A stretch of 64,000 nt of DNA, from NCBI GenBank assembly GCA_964612485.1, contig CAZTFF010000005.1, forward strand, positions 117,806 to 181,805, in the 5' to 3' direction. The DNA comes from JAFGNV01 sp964612485. GTDB taxonomy: Bacteria; Chloroflexota; Anaerolineae; 4572-78; J111. Positions 1-9,517 of this stretch are shown here, in pieces. The position numbers and the translations under genes are program-made. The notes under the pieces are model-generated. The model had not been told where the DNA came from, did no database searches, and worked only from the letters and a program-made list of their open reading frames with translations. Position 1 is the stretch's first letter. The number at the start of each line of letters is the position of its first letter.

Positions 1-3000
1 ATCCGATTGTTGTCCGAGTCGGCCACCAAGAGATTATCCTGGTTATCAAACGCCAGGCCAACCGGCAGCGCAAACGAGGCCCGATCCTGCCCGTATTGGC
101 CCCATGTAACCAGCACGTTGCCGGCAGCATCGTAGGCAATTATCCGGTAACCTTCGGGATCGCTGATAAAAACGCGGTTCCGGCTGTCGATGGCCAGGTA
201 AGGTTTGTTGACCACGCTTTCGCTCTCCCAGCCCACCACATCCCATTGGGCCACCGGATTGAAATTCGTATCAAACTTTTGAATCCGGCGGTTCCAGGTG
301 TCGGCCACATAAAAATTGCCCTGGCTGTCGATATCAATACCTACCGGCTCTTCAAACGCGCCGGGAATGATGCCGCCGCCGCCCCACGAAGCCAGGAACT
401 CGCCGCTGGGGCTGAATTTTTGCACCCGCTTGTTGCCGGTGTCGGTCACGTAGATATTTCCTTGGCCATCGATGGCTACATCACGCGGCCCCCAGAATTT
501 GCCCGGTTCGGCAGCGGAGTCGTTTTGCACGTTGGCAAAAGAGCCAATACTGTTGATGTATTCCCCATCCGCCGAGAAGATTTGCACCCGGTGATTCCAG
601 GTGTCGGCCACATACACCTGACCGTCCGGCCCAATCTTGATGCCCCACGGTTCGCTGAATTGGCCGGGGCCGGCTCCTTCCTGGCCCCACATAAAGAGAA
701 ACTCTTGATTCTCGTTAAACACCTGGATGCGGTGGTTGCCGCTGTCGGCCACGTAAATGCGGCCGTCCGAGGCCACCGCTGCATTGCGCGGCGACACAAA
801 TTGGCCTTCGCCCGCGCCGTTGCTGCCCCAAATCTCCAGGGCATCGGCCTCGGCGCGTTTGCCCTCGTAGGGGTCCAGGCCGCCGGCCTGGGTAAGCTGC
901 ACCGGCCCGCTCTGGTAATCCCAAATATCGTTGAGAACATCGTTACGGATGTAGAGGTAAAAACGATGCACATACGGCCATTCGTTCAGTTCGTAATCCT
1001 CGTAATCACGGTAGAACCAGATTTTCCACAACTTGCGCCAGTTGTCGCTCACGGTTTGGCGGCGGGCGGCCTGGGCTTCGGCTGTATCGGTGGTCGGGTC
1101 TTCAGCCGGTGGCCCAACCACATAATTTTGCCATAGTTTTTCCGGGGTTTGGTCCTTGTAATCTTCAATGGGCCACCAGACCAGCCGGTAGCGATAGGCC
1201 GTGTATTTATCGCCCAAAAACGGTTTCACTTTGCTCTCGTTGGCCGAGCCGACGATCACAATAGGCGCGTCCAGCGCCTCGCGGGTGGGGTTTTCGCCGT
1301 AGTAGGCGCGGTTGGGGTATTCGCGCATGTACCACTCCAGCGGCCAGGTGGAGTCGTTATCGTAGGCCACTTTGATCTGTTTATCACCCACCGTGCGGCG
1401 GGAAATATCGTCAATCTGGTTCAGCACCAGTTTGACATCCGGGGCGGCGTGGGCGTAAACCATCATCTCGTTCACGTAATCGTAATTGATGTAGTTGAAC
1501 ATCCAGGCAAACCGGATGGTCAGCAGCGCCAGCAATACCAGCAGGGTGATGAAAGCCGTGCGCAGCGCCGTGACCAGGCCCATTTTACGGCCATAATACC
1601 AGACGACCCAGCCCAGCCCCACCAGCACCGCCAGCGACAGGATGAATTGCAGCGTTTCCTGAATGGCCTGGATCGATTGGCCCCGGAACGGGTCAACAAT
1701 GAGCAGCGCCGCGAGCGCCGGAATCGCCAGCAGCAGCGCGCCGCCCAAAAGCAGCCCACCGTTTTGCCGGGCGTAGGCCCCGTTGAATTTGCCCAGCACC
1801 GTCTGCACCACGTGCCCGGCCAAAAAGATGAAGGGCAGGGTGATGTGAACCGTCAGCCACGGCATTTTTTCACCGGCCCAACTGTAGATGACAATGGCCA
1901 GCAGGGTCCAGTAAATGATGAACATCACAAACGTACCGCCGTCGGAGGGCCAGATGGAACGGTGTTCGGGATCGGGTTCAGCCGGTTCCGGTGGGGTGTG
2001 AGCGGGTAGTTTGGCGCGGATCATATAGACCAGGCCGCCGATCAAGCCGATCAGAACCGGCAGAAATTCGTACATCGGCACCAGGAACAGATAGTAGTAC
2101 CAGGGCTGGGAGCCGCGCTGCACCTCTTGCTGGCTGAGCCAGTAGCTGATCGCGCCGTAGGTTCCGGTTCCCAACCCGGCAATGTTGGAGAAAAAGGTGG
2201 TGTAAAGCAGGGTGAAGATGATGGCGGCCAGCACCACGGCTTGAATGAGAATCGGAATCCGTGTCCGCAGGCTGTTGATGGCCGCCGTAACCGGCCGGTT
2301 TTGGGTATCAATGCCCATTTGGATCATCACCGCGCTGATGATGAGGGCGGTGATCATAAACAACAGCCCCACCGCATCGCCGGTATCAAAGCCGTTTTCC
2401 TCTCCCGCTGCGGGTAGAATTGCCTGGCTTGATAGCACAAACATCGCTCCCACCAGGATCAAAATGATAATCAGGATGGCGATGGTGGCCGTCCGGCGCG
2501 CGGTGGCCGACAGGTTTTCCCACATAAAGGCCCAGCCAATAAAACTGGCTCCGATAAAACCATGAATGAACGAAACTTCTTTGGTAGACAGCATAAAGGC
2601 CACGGCTGCTGCGCCGATGAACAACCAGCGGTTAGCTCGCGTGCGCATATACTGGAAAAAGGCCAGGACCATCAACGCGGTCCACACGCTGATAAAAATA
2701 TCGTGGCGGATGTAGCGGCTGTAATAGAGCAGCCCCGGCGAGATCAAAATCATAACCGCTGTGGCCAGCGCGCCGATGCGCCCCAGCCAGGGCCGGAACC
2801 AGTAAGGCAAAATGACCAGCGCGACGCCAAACGCCGCTGTAGCAATCCGGGCGGTGAAATCGTTATCGCCAAACAAAAAGTACATCAGAGCGGTAATATG
2901 GAACAGGAACGGCCCATGCATCAGCGGATCGTGCCGGTAGCCTTTGCCCGCGTACAGGTTCCACGAGTAGAGGGTGTGCAGGCTTTCATCGTGGCTCATC

Positions 3001-3149
3001 ACGCGCGCGCCCAGATCGTAAAAATGGGTCGCGACGGCCACAATAAAGAGCAGAATGTACAGCGCCGTTTCCCAATTTAGGGTAAAAGTGGATAAGACAG
3101 GTTTATCCAAAACTCTGTTTTGTTCGAGTGTGTCGTTTTGAACGGTCAA
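1..3149 (-). CDS. TIGR03663 (Agl23-like) membrane protein with C-terminal NHL repeats, partial
   Basis: The C-terminal end lies beyond the left window edge; about 1049 codons are visible. The N-terminal ~530 residues hold many hydrophobic helices and read like the TIGR03663/Agl23 family of GT-C-fold proteins (acidic motif SHDESLH after the first helix, then YAGKGYRHDPLMHGPF). After a soluble linker, from about residue 740, come repeated blades of the NHL type (GQVYVADTWNHRVQIF, GNIYVTDTGNKRVQKF). I chose a TTG start at 3147-3149: an in-frame TAG stands three codons upstream and a GAGGAG ribosome site lies 9 nt before it; no ATG is near. Known for the family: association with polyprenol-linked sugar transfer or flipping. 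The NHL propeller fused to it suggests extracytoplasmic binding of protein or glycan; this is inference. Confidence 0.85.
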   Translation of the reverse strand, partial: MTVQNDTLEQNRVLDKPVLSTFTLNWETALYILLFIVAVATHFYDLGARVMSHDESLHTLYSWNLYAGKGYRHDPLMHGPFLFHITALMYFLFGDNDFTARIATAAFGVALVILPYWFRPWLGRIGALATAVMILISPGLLYYSRYIRHDIFISVWTALMVLAFFQYMRTRANRWLFIGAAAVAFMLSTKEVSFIHGFIGASFIGWAFMWENLSATARRTATIAILIIILILVGAMFVLSSQAILPAAGEENGFDTGDAVGLLFMITALIISAVMIQMGIDTQNRPVTAAINSLRTRIPILIQAVVLAAIIFTLLYTTFFSNIAGLGTGTYGAISYWLSQQEVQRGSQPWYYYLFLVPMYEFLPVLIGLIGGLVYMIRAKLPAHTPPEPAEPDPEHRSIWPSDGGTFVMFIIYWTLLAIVIYSWAGEKMPWLTVHITLPFIFLAGHVVQTVLGKFNGAYARQNGGLLLGGALLLAIPALAALLIVDPFRGQSIQAIQETLQFILSLAVLVGLGWVVWYYGRKMGLVTALRTAFITLLVLLALLTIRFAWMFNYINYDYVNEMMVYAHAAPDVKLVLNQIDDISRRTVGDKQIKVAYDNDSTWPLEWYMREYPNRAYYGENPTREALDAPIVIVGSANESKVKPFLGDKYTAYRYRLVWWPIEDYKDQTPEKLWQNYVVGPPAEDPTTDTAEAQAARRQTVSDNWRKLWKIWFYRDYEDYELNEWPYVHRFYLYIRNDVLNDIWDYQSGPVQLTQAGGLDPYEGKRAEADALEIWGSNGAGEGQFVSPRNAAVASDGRIYVADSGNHRIQVFNENQEFLFMWGQEGAGPGQFSEPWGIKIGPDGQVYVADTWNHRVQIFSADGEYINSIGSFANVQNDSAAEPGKFWGPRDVAIDGQGNIYVTDTGNKRVQKFSPSGEFLASWGGGGIIPGAFEEPVGIDIDSQGNFYVADTWNRRIQKFDTNFNPVAQWDVVGWESESVVNKPYLAIDSRNRVFISDPEGYRIIAYDAAGNVLVTWGQYGQDRASFALPVGLAFDNQDNLLVADSDNNR

Positions 3150-3212
3150 GATAGGCTACTCCTCACAAATTTGTTGCGATGATAGATATTGAGTTTTATG
3201 GCGCGCCATTTT

Positions 3213-5021
3213 CTATGGCGCGGCGTTCAGCCACAAAATCACTTCGTCCCCTTCGGGGGAAGTGTCCAACTGACGATAGATCAACCAACTGATCAGGTTT
3301 TTGGCCGGCAGCCCCGCCGGCGACCAGATGGCGTTGAGCGCAAAATCTTGGCCCAGATAAGGTTCGTTCAATCCCAGTTCGGTGTTGGTGGGGGTGATGA
3401 TGGCCTGAGTTGGAGCGTTGGTATCAACGCCGGCTTGCAAATTACTGAAGTTTTGAAGCCGCCAGCGCAGGGCCGGGCTGCCCACGCCGGTTACTGTGAT
3501 GTCTAGCAGAGTGGGATCGCCCACCCGCTGCGCCGATTCCCGGCCCAAAACATCGCTGAGCATCACCAGTTCGGTGGAAGGCGGGGTGCCGGCCAGGGGT
3601 TGGTAAGCCAGGTTCATCAACGCGCCAAAGTTCAACCGCCAGCCGATGTTGATCGTTACCAGCAGCCCCACGGCCACCGCGGTGAGCGCCGCGCCCCGGA
3701 GGGCTACGCCGCCCCCGTTCAAAAACCAGAAGGCAAATACCACGACCAGGAACAAGGCCAAGGCGGCCACGCTTTGCAGCCAGGCGTATTGGCAAAAAGT
3801 ATCTTCAGTGCCGCAGGTGCGGTAGAGCCAGGCGGTCAGCCCCAGGTAGGCAAAACCAAGAATAGCCAGCCCGGAGGCCAAAATAATGCCCTCATTTTGC
3901 CACGCGCCCTCCTGCTGTAATCCCTGCCACAACTCGGCCAGGGCCAGCGCGGCCAGAAACCCCAGGGGAACCACCAGTAAAATCACATTACTGGCAGGCC
4001 GGCCAAACATCAACAAATCCAGCAGCAGCAATCCCACAAACCAGATACTGAATGAAACCGACATCACATTGCGTCGGATGAGGGTCATAGCCAGCCCGGC
4101 CATTCCGGCAAAGACCGGCAGCGGTTCGTAAATGGTCAACAAGAAAACGGCGTTGTAACCGCCATCGATCCGGGGGGTAAAACTGAAACGGCTGAGCCAA
4201 TCGGTGAGCGCGCCGGTGAGCATACTGAGACCTACCAGGTTGAACAAAGCGGCGGTAGATAAAACCACCAGCGCCATCCCAAAGAAAATTCCGGGCAATT
4301 GCCAGCGGCGTCGATTGACGGCATCCTCATCGGTCCACAATGTTTTGAAAGTGGGATATTGGATGCCCACGATCAGGGCAAAAACAATGATGATCGAAAA
4401 AGCCATGCTCCCCGCCGCCAGCAGCAGGGCCAGACCGCCGGCCAGCAAGTAGAGCCAGCGGGTTTGGCGCGTGGCTGTCCAGTTAAAAAAACCGCTAAAG
4501 ATCATCAGCGCTCCGACAGCCACCCCAACCTCGCTGTTGAGCGTACGTGAAAGAAAAATGGCGGTGGGCGAGAGGGCCAGCAGCGCGGCAGCCAGCAAAG
4601 CGGCTCTGGTGCCCAACTGGCGGCGCAGGGTCATCGGCAGGATGACCAGGCCCATGCCCAATACCACCGGAACCAATCGCGCCGAAGCATCGCTGATGCC
4701 AAATAAAATGAAAGCCAGCCAGTTGAGCGAAAGCAGCAACGGGCTGTAAGTGTCGGCGGTGGGGAGATTGCCAAAATAGAGGTTGAGCGCCGGCAGGCTT
4801 TGTTGGGCCTCAACATCCGATAGCGGGTAATGGTTCAGATTCCACCAGCGCAGGCCCAGGGCCGCCAGGAAAACAAGGCCGTACAGCAGCCATTCCAGGG
4901 TAAAGCGGGGGAAAACGGGCTGGTTGCTTTCAGCCGGCCGGGCGGCTTCCGGAGCCGGCTCCGGCGATTCTGTAACCTCAAAAGGATGGGGTCTGACGTG
5001 TCTACGTAATTTTTTGCTCAA
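3213..5021 (-). CDS. GT-C/GT39-like multi-pass membrane protein
   Basis: 602 residues. A basic N-terminus and a Pro/Glu-rich stretch precede a first membrane helix at about 45-65, followed by the acidic motif NHYPLSDVEAQQSLPAL typical of the first extracytoplasmic loop of ArnT/PMT-like GT-C glycosyltransferases. About 11-12 further hydrophobic segments follow; the last ~130 residues are soluble. It probably uses a polyprenyl-phosphate sugar donor, but no specificity can be read. The start is TTG at 5019-5021, preceded in frame by TAA three codons upstream, with a weak GGA site. It lies 63 bp downstream of the TTG start of the NHL protein gene's leader region and on the same strand, so the two may be cotranscribed with 3213-5021 first. 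Confidence 0.75.
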   Translation of the reverse strand: MSKKLRRHVRPHPFEVTESPEPAPEAARPAESNQPVFPRFTLEWLLYGLVFLAALGLRWWNLNHYPLSDVEAQQSLPALNLYFGNLPTADTYSPLLLSLNWLAFILFGISDASARLVPVVLGMGLVILPMTLRRQLGTRAALLAAALLALSPTAIFLSRTLNSEVGVAVGALMIFSGFFNWTATRQTRWLYLLAGGLALLLAAGSMAFSIIIVFALIVGIQYPTFKTLWTDEDAVNRRRWQLPGIFFGMALVVLSTAALFNLVGLSMLTGALTDWLSRFSFTPRIDGGYNAVFLLTIYEPLPVFAGMAGLAMTLIRRNVMSVSFSIWFVGLLLLDLLMFGRPASNVILLVVPLGFLAALALAELWQGLQQEGAWQNEGIILASGLAILGFAYLGLTAWLYRTCGTEDTFCQYAWLQSVAALALFLVVVFAFWFLNGGGVALRGAALTAVAVGLLVTINIGWRLNFGALMNLAYQPLAGTPPSTELVMLSDVLGRESAQRVGDPTLLDITVTGVGSPALRWRLQNFSNLQAGVDTNAPTQAIITPTNTELGLNEPYLGQDFALNAIWSPAGLPAKNLISWLIYRQLDTSPEGDEVILWLNAAP

Positions 5022-5286
5022 AATGGTTTATCCGTTGCTTTGGTTTGGATAGTCCCTCCTCATGAGTGTTGTCCAAAGCTGGATATTTCTACCGCAGAGA
5101 TCGCTGAGTACACAGAGAAAATATGGACGGTGTTTGATAATCCACAAAATCTCTGCGAACTTGGCGCACTCTGCGGTATTTTTTTTGACAACACCTTAGC
5201 GGGGTGCTACCCGGTTTGGATTTTGATTTTAATGGAGGCATTATAGCACAAATTGTGGGAGATGCTCGATTTTGGCTCCTTTTTTG
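5022..5286. other. Intergenic region holding a degenerate inverted repeat
   Basis: No gene is seen here. From 5090 to 5178 lies an imperfect inverted repeat that begins TACCGCAGAGA and ends TCTGCGGTA, with internal CACAGAGA and CTCTGCGAAC words. Related fragments occur at 12531-12575 and 45362-45425 (see the separate repeat entries). Confidence 0.6.
5090..5178. repeat. Dispersed CGCAGAGA-type inverted repeat, copy 1
   Basis: About 89 bp with complementary ends (ACCGCAGAGA ... TCTGCGGT) and internal CACAGAGA / CTCTGCG words. It is the longest of three related copies in the window and sits between a membrane-protein gene and the sigma-factor partner gene. Similar CGCAGAGA repeats are common non-coding debris in several bacterial phyla; function is unknown. 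Confidence 0.6.
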
Positions 5287-5817
5287 TCAAAACGAACTGT
5301 TTGGTTTGATAGGCAGCTCCGCCGGAAGCGTGACTTGAACCGTAGGATTGGCGGAAATGCCGCGATGTTCCGTCACCCTGGCCGAGATCGGGGTGGCCGA
5401 CGGGTGGGGCGTGGACAGATAAGATTGCGGGCTGGCCATCTGAGGCGCTTCGGCGGAAACAGCAGGGTTGGGCGTTGTGGTCAAAAAAGGCGTGAAACCG
5501 GGGGTTGGTTCCAACAAAAAGAGCCGGACAGCCCCCTGCCGTAATACCTCGGCCACCGTGGCGCGCGCGGGCGAGACGGCAATCAGCACACTCAGCACCA
5601 GCACGGCCAGCAAAATGCCCCAGGCCAGCCGCCCGGGAACGGGTGAGGGAAGGCGTTGGTGGCCCAACTGCTGCCGCACGTTGGTTGAGAGCACGGCGGG
5701 CGTGGGCGGATAGGGAAATGTTTTGGCCGCGTTCCGCAACCGGTTTTCCAACAGGTCATTCGCGGAATCATCCGGTTGATCTATAAATTGTTGGTTGGCA
5801 ATATCTGAACTATTCAT
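5287..5817 (-). CDS. Single-pass membrane protein, probable ECF sigma partner (anti-sigma-like)
   Basis: 176 residues. The ATG at 5815-5817 overlaps the TGA of the upstream ECF sigma gene (ATGA), which implies translational coupling and a joint role. The cytoplasmic N-terminal part (about 60 residues) contains FPYPPTPAVL, a motif I associate with membrane anti-sigma partners in Chloroflexota, then one membrane helix at about 64-82 (ILLAVLVLSVLIAV), then a Pro/Thr/Ser-rich external tail. There is no HxxxCxxC zinc motif, so it is not a classical ZAS-type anti-sigma factor. The external part is short and low in complexity, and no folded C-terminal domain is seen, so it may be truncated relative to relatives. 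A longer in-frame reading back to 6039 runs inside the sigma gene and was not used. Confidence 0.65.
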   Translation of the reverse strand: MNSSDIANQQFIDQPDDSANDLLENRLRNAAKTFPYPPTPAVLSTNVRQQLGHQRLPSPVPGRLAWGILLAVLVLSVLIAVSPARATVAEVLRQGAVRLFLLEPTPGFTPFLTTTPNPAVSAEAPQMASPQSYLSTPHPSATPISARVTEHRGISANPTVQVTLPAELPIKPNSSF

Positions 5818-6503
5818 TCCTTTATCCGTTCCGCCTGTAAATCCGGAAATTCGTTGGCAATTACCCGGCGCAAGCGGTTGAGGGCGCGATGCAGCCGCGA
5901 TTTGACGGTTCCCGGCGCAATGCCGGCGGCTTCGGCGGTTTCCGTCACCGACAGCTCCAGGAAAAAGCGTAAGTAGATGATTTCCCGGTCGGCTGAACTT
6001 AGACGCTGCACGGCCTGCCACAGGGTTTGCGCTTCCCACTGTCGTTCCGGCACATCTTGAAAATCCGGTTCCACCGGCGCGGCTTCTTTTTGAAACCAGC
6101 GTCCCACCGCCGCCAGATACCGGGCGATGCTCCGCCGTTTGTTGGACACCAGGTTGCTGGTGATCTTCAGCAGCCAGGGCCGGAGCGGGCGGGTGGTGTC
6201 AAATCGATCCAGCGCGTAAAAAGCGCGGATAAAGACATCCTGGGCCACATCCTGCGCGTCGTCGGTGCTGCCCAACAGCAGGTAGGCCAGCCGGAAAACA
6301 GCCTCCTGGTGTCGGGCCACCAGGGCGCTCCAGGCTTCCTCGTTGCCATGCTGGGCCTGTTCGATGAGATTGGCCTCGGCATTTGCCGGTTCAGGTGTTT
6401 TTGCCGGTGATGACGCGTCATCATTTGATGACGCGCTATCAAAAGATGGCGTGCCCATTTTTCCGGCAGGTTGATTTTGTTCTAAATACACCGCTGTCTG
6501 CAT
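5814..6503 (-). CDS. ECF-family RNA polymerase sigma factor
   Basis: 229 residues from ATG at 6501-6503, which has GGGA about 6 nt upstream; a TTG at 6515 in the same frame lacks a ribosome site. An acidic, Ser-rich N-terminal extension of ~35 residues precedes sigma region 2 (about 45-115; DDAQDVAQDVFIRAF is the core-binding and -10 recognition segment) and region 4 (about 155-210; helix-turn-helix ending GTVKSRLHRALNRLR). The gene starts 15 bp after the stop of the DUF2298 gene and overlaps the membrane partner gene, so the three likely form one transcript. Its signal and target promoters cannot be read from the sequence. Confidence 0.9.
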   Translation of the reverse strand: MQTAVYLEQNQPAGKMGTPSFDSASSNDDASSPAKTPEPANAEANLIEQAQHGNEEAWSALVARHQEAVFRLAYLLLGSTDDAQDVAQDVFIRAFYALDRFDTTRPLRPWLLKITSNLVSNKRRSIARYLAAVGRWFQKEAAPVEPDFQDVPERQWEAQTLWQAVQRLSSADREIIYLRFFLELSVTETAEAAGIAPGTVKSRLHRALNRLRRVIANEFPDLQAERIKE

Positions 6504-6517
6504 ACCGGTTCCCAATG

Positions 6518-9199
6518 TTACCGTCGTTGATAGATCGTCGTACCGTCTTGCTCAAATACAACGTCCATCAAATAATCAAACTTGTGCAGCGCTTCCGCCG
6601 GATAGCGTTCCCGTTCCAGCGACCCCACAATCACATAGGTGATATTATACTTATCCAGCAAATTCAAGGTTTCTTGCGCGTCGAGGGAGGTAAAAAGGCG
6701 CTCGATGTCCGGTTCCCGGCGCGCCGGCTCCTCGTAAGTGCCGCGCCACTGGCTCTGATGGCCGCCCCAGCCCAGCAGCGTAGGTCGGCCCGTCATCGCC
6801 GACATTCGCCCGGTGTATTGGTAAGCGGCGTAACTCGCGCCGGGCGCTTCCAGGATAACGGCGTCTTTGGGCGCGTTGGCCCGCAGCCATTGGACGGCGG
6901 CGTAATCGCCGGGCCGGCTGTCGGCAATCCAGGCGATGCCGTTGAGCGTTGGCTCGTTTTGAAAGTTGTTGGTTTTGTTGAAAATAGACAACACAGGATA
7001 CACCAGCGCCGCCGCTACCAGCAGCGCCATCCCCACCTGCCAGGCCACCGTCCCCATGCCGCGCACTTTTTGCGATACGTAGTAAACGGCAAAGGCCGAG
7101 GCCAGCGCCAGCAGCACCCAGGCCTGGAAATAGAATTTGAAGACCGTGTTCATGCGGATGCCAAAGTTATCGCGCAGGTAGACAAATTCCACGGCCAGGG
7201 TCAATCCCAAACCCACCAGGAGCAGAATCAGGGTAAATTTTTCGATGAAAATCGAGGGCAGCGGTGGTGAATTTGCATCATCAAGCGTATTATTTTGATT
7301 TTGTTGACCGGATTGGTTCCCCAACAGCAGGGCCAGCGCCCAGCCCAACAGACCACCGACCAGCAAAAAGGTCCAGGGGTTGGCCAGCCGCCGTTCCAGC
7401 GCAGCCTGGACCAACGCGCCAACGGTATTAGCCCCGATGATGGTTTGGATTTCCGGGTTGCTCAAAATGCCTTCGACAAAACTGCGCCCGGTGGGGCTGA
7501 ACAGAATGCCGCTCACCACGGCCAAGAGCAGCAGGATCGGCCCCAGCAGCGTCAGCAGCAGTGAGCCGCCCAGATATTTTTGCCAGCCCTGGTGATGCCG
7601 GGCCAGCACTATCAAAAAAACGGTGATCGCTGCCAGGAAAGGGCCAAGAAAGACAAAATATTGCGGCAGGCGGGTAGGGTTCCACAGATTGGGTAAAATT
7701 CCGCCGGCCTGAGATTGAAAGGTGGCGTAAAAAGGCAGGTAAAGAATTACGCCTGCCGCTCCCAGCATGCCTGTGCCGATGAGGCCGGGCAGGAAAATAG
7801 ATTTTTGCCGGCGGCTGAGCCAAAGCAAAAACGTGAGGCCGACTACGGCCAGGTAAATGGGGAAATCCCAGGTGTTCAGAAAACCCAGGCTGCCCACGCC
7901 GAGAGCCAATAACCCAAATTGCAAACGCCCGCCGCCGGCCTGGCTGATGGCGCGCCAGCTATTTTTCAGTAGGGTAATGATTCGCTCCCCTAAGTTGGAA
8001 TTTTGTGACGACTGACGACTGACCACTGACCACTGATTATTATTGAGAAGATTCAAGGCCAGGGCTATCACCAGGAGTACAAAGGGCAGGGCCAGCACGT
8101 GGGGGTGAACATCGCCCAGCAAAAAACTAAAGAAGGGAAATTCGTCGATCACTTCCTGTTCCTGGCCGGTGAGGGTGTAATCGGTGAGCACGCGAGAGCC
8201 GCGCCACCACCAGATGAAGCGGTCGGGAATCCAGGCTGGCAGCCCCTCGGAAAAAAGGTTGGGGGGAAACCAGCGGCCTTCGCTGCCGGGTGGCGGCACT
8301 TTGAGATCGCGGATGTCGAGCCACTCCCAGAATCGGGCCGGAAGCAAGCCGCGTTTGTGCAGCACTTCCAAAAATCCTTCCAGGTTGCCCAAAATGGCCA
8401 CAAATAAACCGGCTACCAGCCCCGTAAGAATCGCCGGCGCATTGGTCAGCGATGAGCGGACGGCAGCGTCATTGGCATTAGCCCGGTGCAGGTTGACCCC
8501 ATTGGCCAGAATGCCAAACGCGCCGGTCAGGGTCATGGCAAACAGGGTGGGCACGTAGAGATTGAAGGCGATCATTGGATTGAGGCCGGCCAGGCGGGTG
8601 AGCATGGCCATCAATACGTAGCCAAAGTAGTAGTAGCTGATGGCAAAGCCGGACAGCCAGGGGTCTTGCGGTGGAAAGTAGGCGCTGTTAAGCGTACCGT
8701 TGATAAAGGCGATCTCCATCCACTTTTCGCCGCCGGCGGTTTCGATGTTGGGATTGTAGGCTTTGAACACGGCCCAAGCGACCAGCGCCACCGTAAAAAG
8801 CAGTTCCACCGCCAGCGCGTAACGCCATTCCTGTTTGAGCCAGGTGAGGATGGATGGCGTCCCTGCCGATTTTACCTGCTGTCGATGCCAGACCAGGCCC
8901 CCGGCCAGGATGGTGATAGCAGCAATGATCGTGCCGCCGGCATTATTTTGCAGCAGCCGGAAGGTTCCGCCCAGCCAGAGTAAATAGCCGGTCAATAACA
9001 GGCCCACCGGCCGGACAAAGGCAAAACCTCGATCCGGCAGAAACCGGAGCCAGCTATACGCCAGCGGCCAGCCCACCAGGCCGATAATTAACGTAATCAA
9101 CCACCAGATGAGGAGGGAAGAGAGTATCAATATTTCTTGTTCCTTGAGATTTATTTTTTCCAACAACTGCCCGAAGCGATAATATAACGTCACCGACAC
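6518..9199 (-). CDS. DUF2298 (Chlor_Arch_YYY) multi-pass membrane protein
   Basis: 893 residues, with roughly 18-20 hydrophobic helices. Diagnostic motifs shared with the 12591-17252 protein are GEKWMEIAFING, PPQDPWLSG..YYYFGY, FPFFSFLLGDVHPHVLALPF and RMNTVFKFYFQAW; these mark the DUF2298/TIGR03662 family, thought to be integral membrane glycosyltransferase-like proteins of Chloroflexota and methanogenic archaea. GTG at 9197-9199 is the first possible start because a TGA immediately precedes it; the ribosome site is weak. About residues 385-405 (WSVVSRQSSQNSN) are encoded by a short dispersed repeat at 8008-8037. The soluble C-terminal ~190 residues contain a conserved-looking GWGGHQSQWRG segment, matched by GLHQSEQRPPAQVGQ in the paralogue. 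Confidence 0.85.
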   Translation of the reverse strand: MSVTLYYRFGQLLEKINLKEQEILILSSLLIWWLITLIIGLVGWPLAYSWLRFLPDRGFAFVRPVGLLLTGYLLWLGGTFRLLQNNAGGTIIAAITILAGGLVWHRQQVKSAGTPSILTWLKQEWRYALAVELLFTVALVAWAVFKAYNPNIETAGGEKWMEIAFINGTLNSAYFPPQDPWLSGFAISYYYFGYVLMAMLTRLAGLNPMIAFNLYVPTLFAMTLTGAFGILANGVNLHRANANDAAVRSSLTNAPAILTGLVAGLFVAILGNLEGFLEVLHKRGLLPARFWEWLDIRDLKVPPPGSEGRWFPPNLFSEGLPAWIPDRFIWWWRGSRVLTDYTLTGQEQEVIDEFPFFSFLLGDVHPHVLALPFVLLVIALALNLLNNNQWSVVSRQSSQNSNLGERIITLLKNSWRAISQAGGGRLQFGLLALGVGSLGFLNTWDFPIYLAVVGLTFLLWLSRRQKSIFLPGLIGTGMLGAAGVILYLPFYATFQSQAGGILPNLWNPTRLPQYFVFLGPFLAAITVFLIVLARHHQGWQKYLGGSLLLTLLGPILLLLAVVSGILFSPTGRSFVEGILSNPEIQTIIGANTVGALVQAALERRLANPWTFLLVGGLLGWALALLLGNQSGQQNQNNTLDDANSPPLPSIFIEKFTLILLLVGLGLTLAVEFVYLRDNFGIRMNTVFKFYFQAWVLLALASAFAVYYVSQKVRGMGTVAWQVGMALLVAAALVYPVLSIFNKTNNFQNEPTLNGIAWIADSRPGDYAAVQWLRANAPKDAVILEAPGASYAAYQYTGRMSAMTGRPTLLGWGGHQSQWRGTYEEPARREPDIERLFTSLDAQETLNLLDKYNITYVIVGSLERERYPAEALHKFDYLMDVVFEQDGTTIYQRR
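8008..8037. repeat. GACGACTGACCACTGA micro-repeat inside a coding region
   Basis: Tandem copies of a 7-bp word (GACGACT / GACCACT). In the DUF2298 frame it encodes SVVSRQSS. Related tracts occur at 9249-9283 (intergenic) and 15960-15985 (inside the paralogue gene). It is a low-complexity tract rather than a mobile element. Confidence 0.6.
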
Positions 9200-9517
9200 T
9201 CAAGCAAATTTTGTATAAAGATTTTGCTAACGGACATATTTTTCTACGCATGACCACCGACGACTGACGGCCGACCACTAACTCACCTCGGTGGTCTGGT
9301 TATCAATAAAAAAGTCCGATTTATTTATTTATACACCTCCGGCGTGCAAAGCGTTCCAGCTTATGGTAATTTTTTTCGCTTAAATTGGCCTGAAAAAAAA
9401 TCGTGTTGACCCGATGACCGGTTGAATTGGCCTGATCCAATTTGTTTTGATTGGCTCTGTACTTTCCGCCAAATTGTTTTATCATAGAAGGCATCTTTTT
9501 ACCCGGAAAGGCAATCC
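9200..9517. other. Intergenic region between divergent genes
   Basis: This 318-bp region separates the divergent DUF2298 and EamA genes. It holds another copy of the ACTGACGG/CGACCACT micro-repeat at about 9249-9283. I see no convincing -35/-10 pair, RNA gene or open frame with a ribosome site. Confidence 0.5.

Noticed and set aside
96..2009. Long plus-strand frames opposite the NHL/TIGR03663 gene
   Set aside because: The minus-strand frame gives recognisable membrane helices and NHL blades without a stop; the plus-strand translations lack any family pattern or start signals.
5818..6039. Longer form of the sigma partner protein
   Set aside because: The extension is an out-of-frame reading of the sigma factor gene; the ATGA overlap at 5814-5817 gives the natural start.
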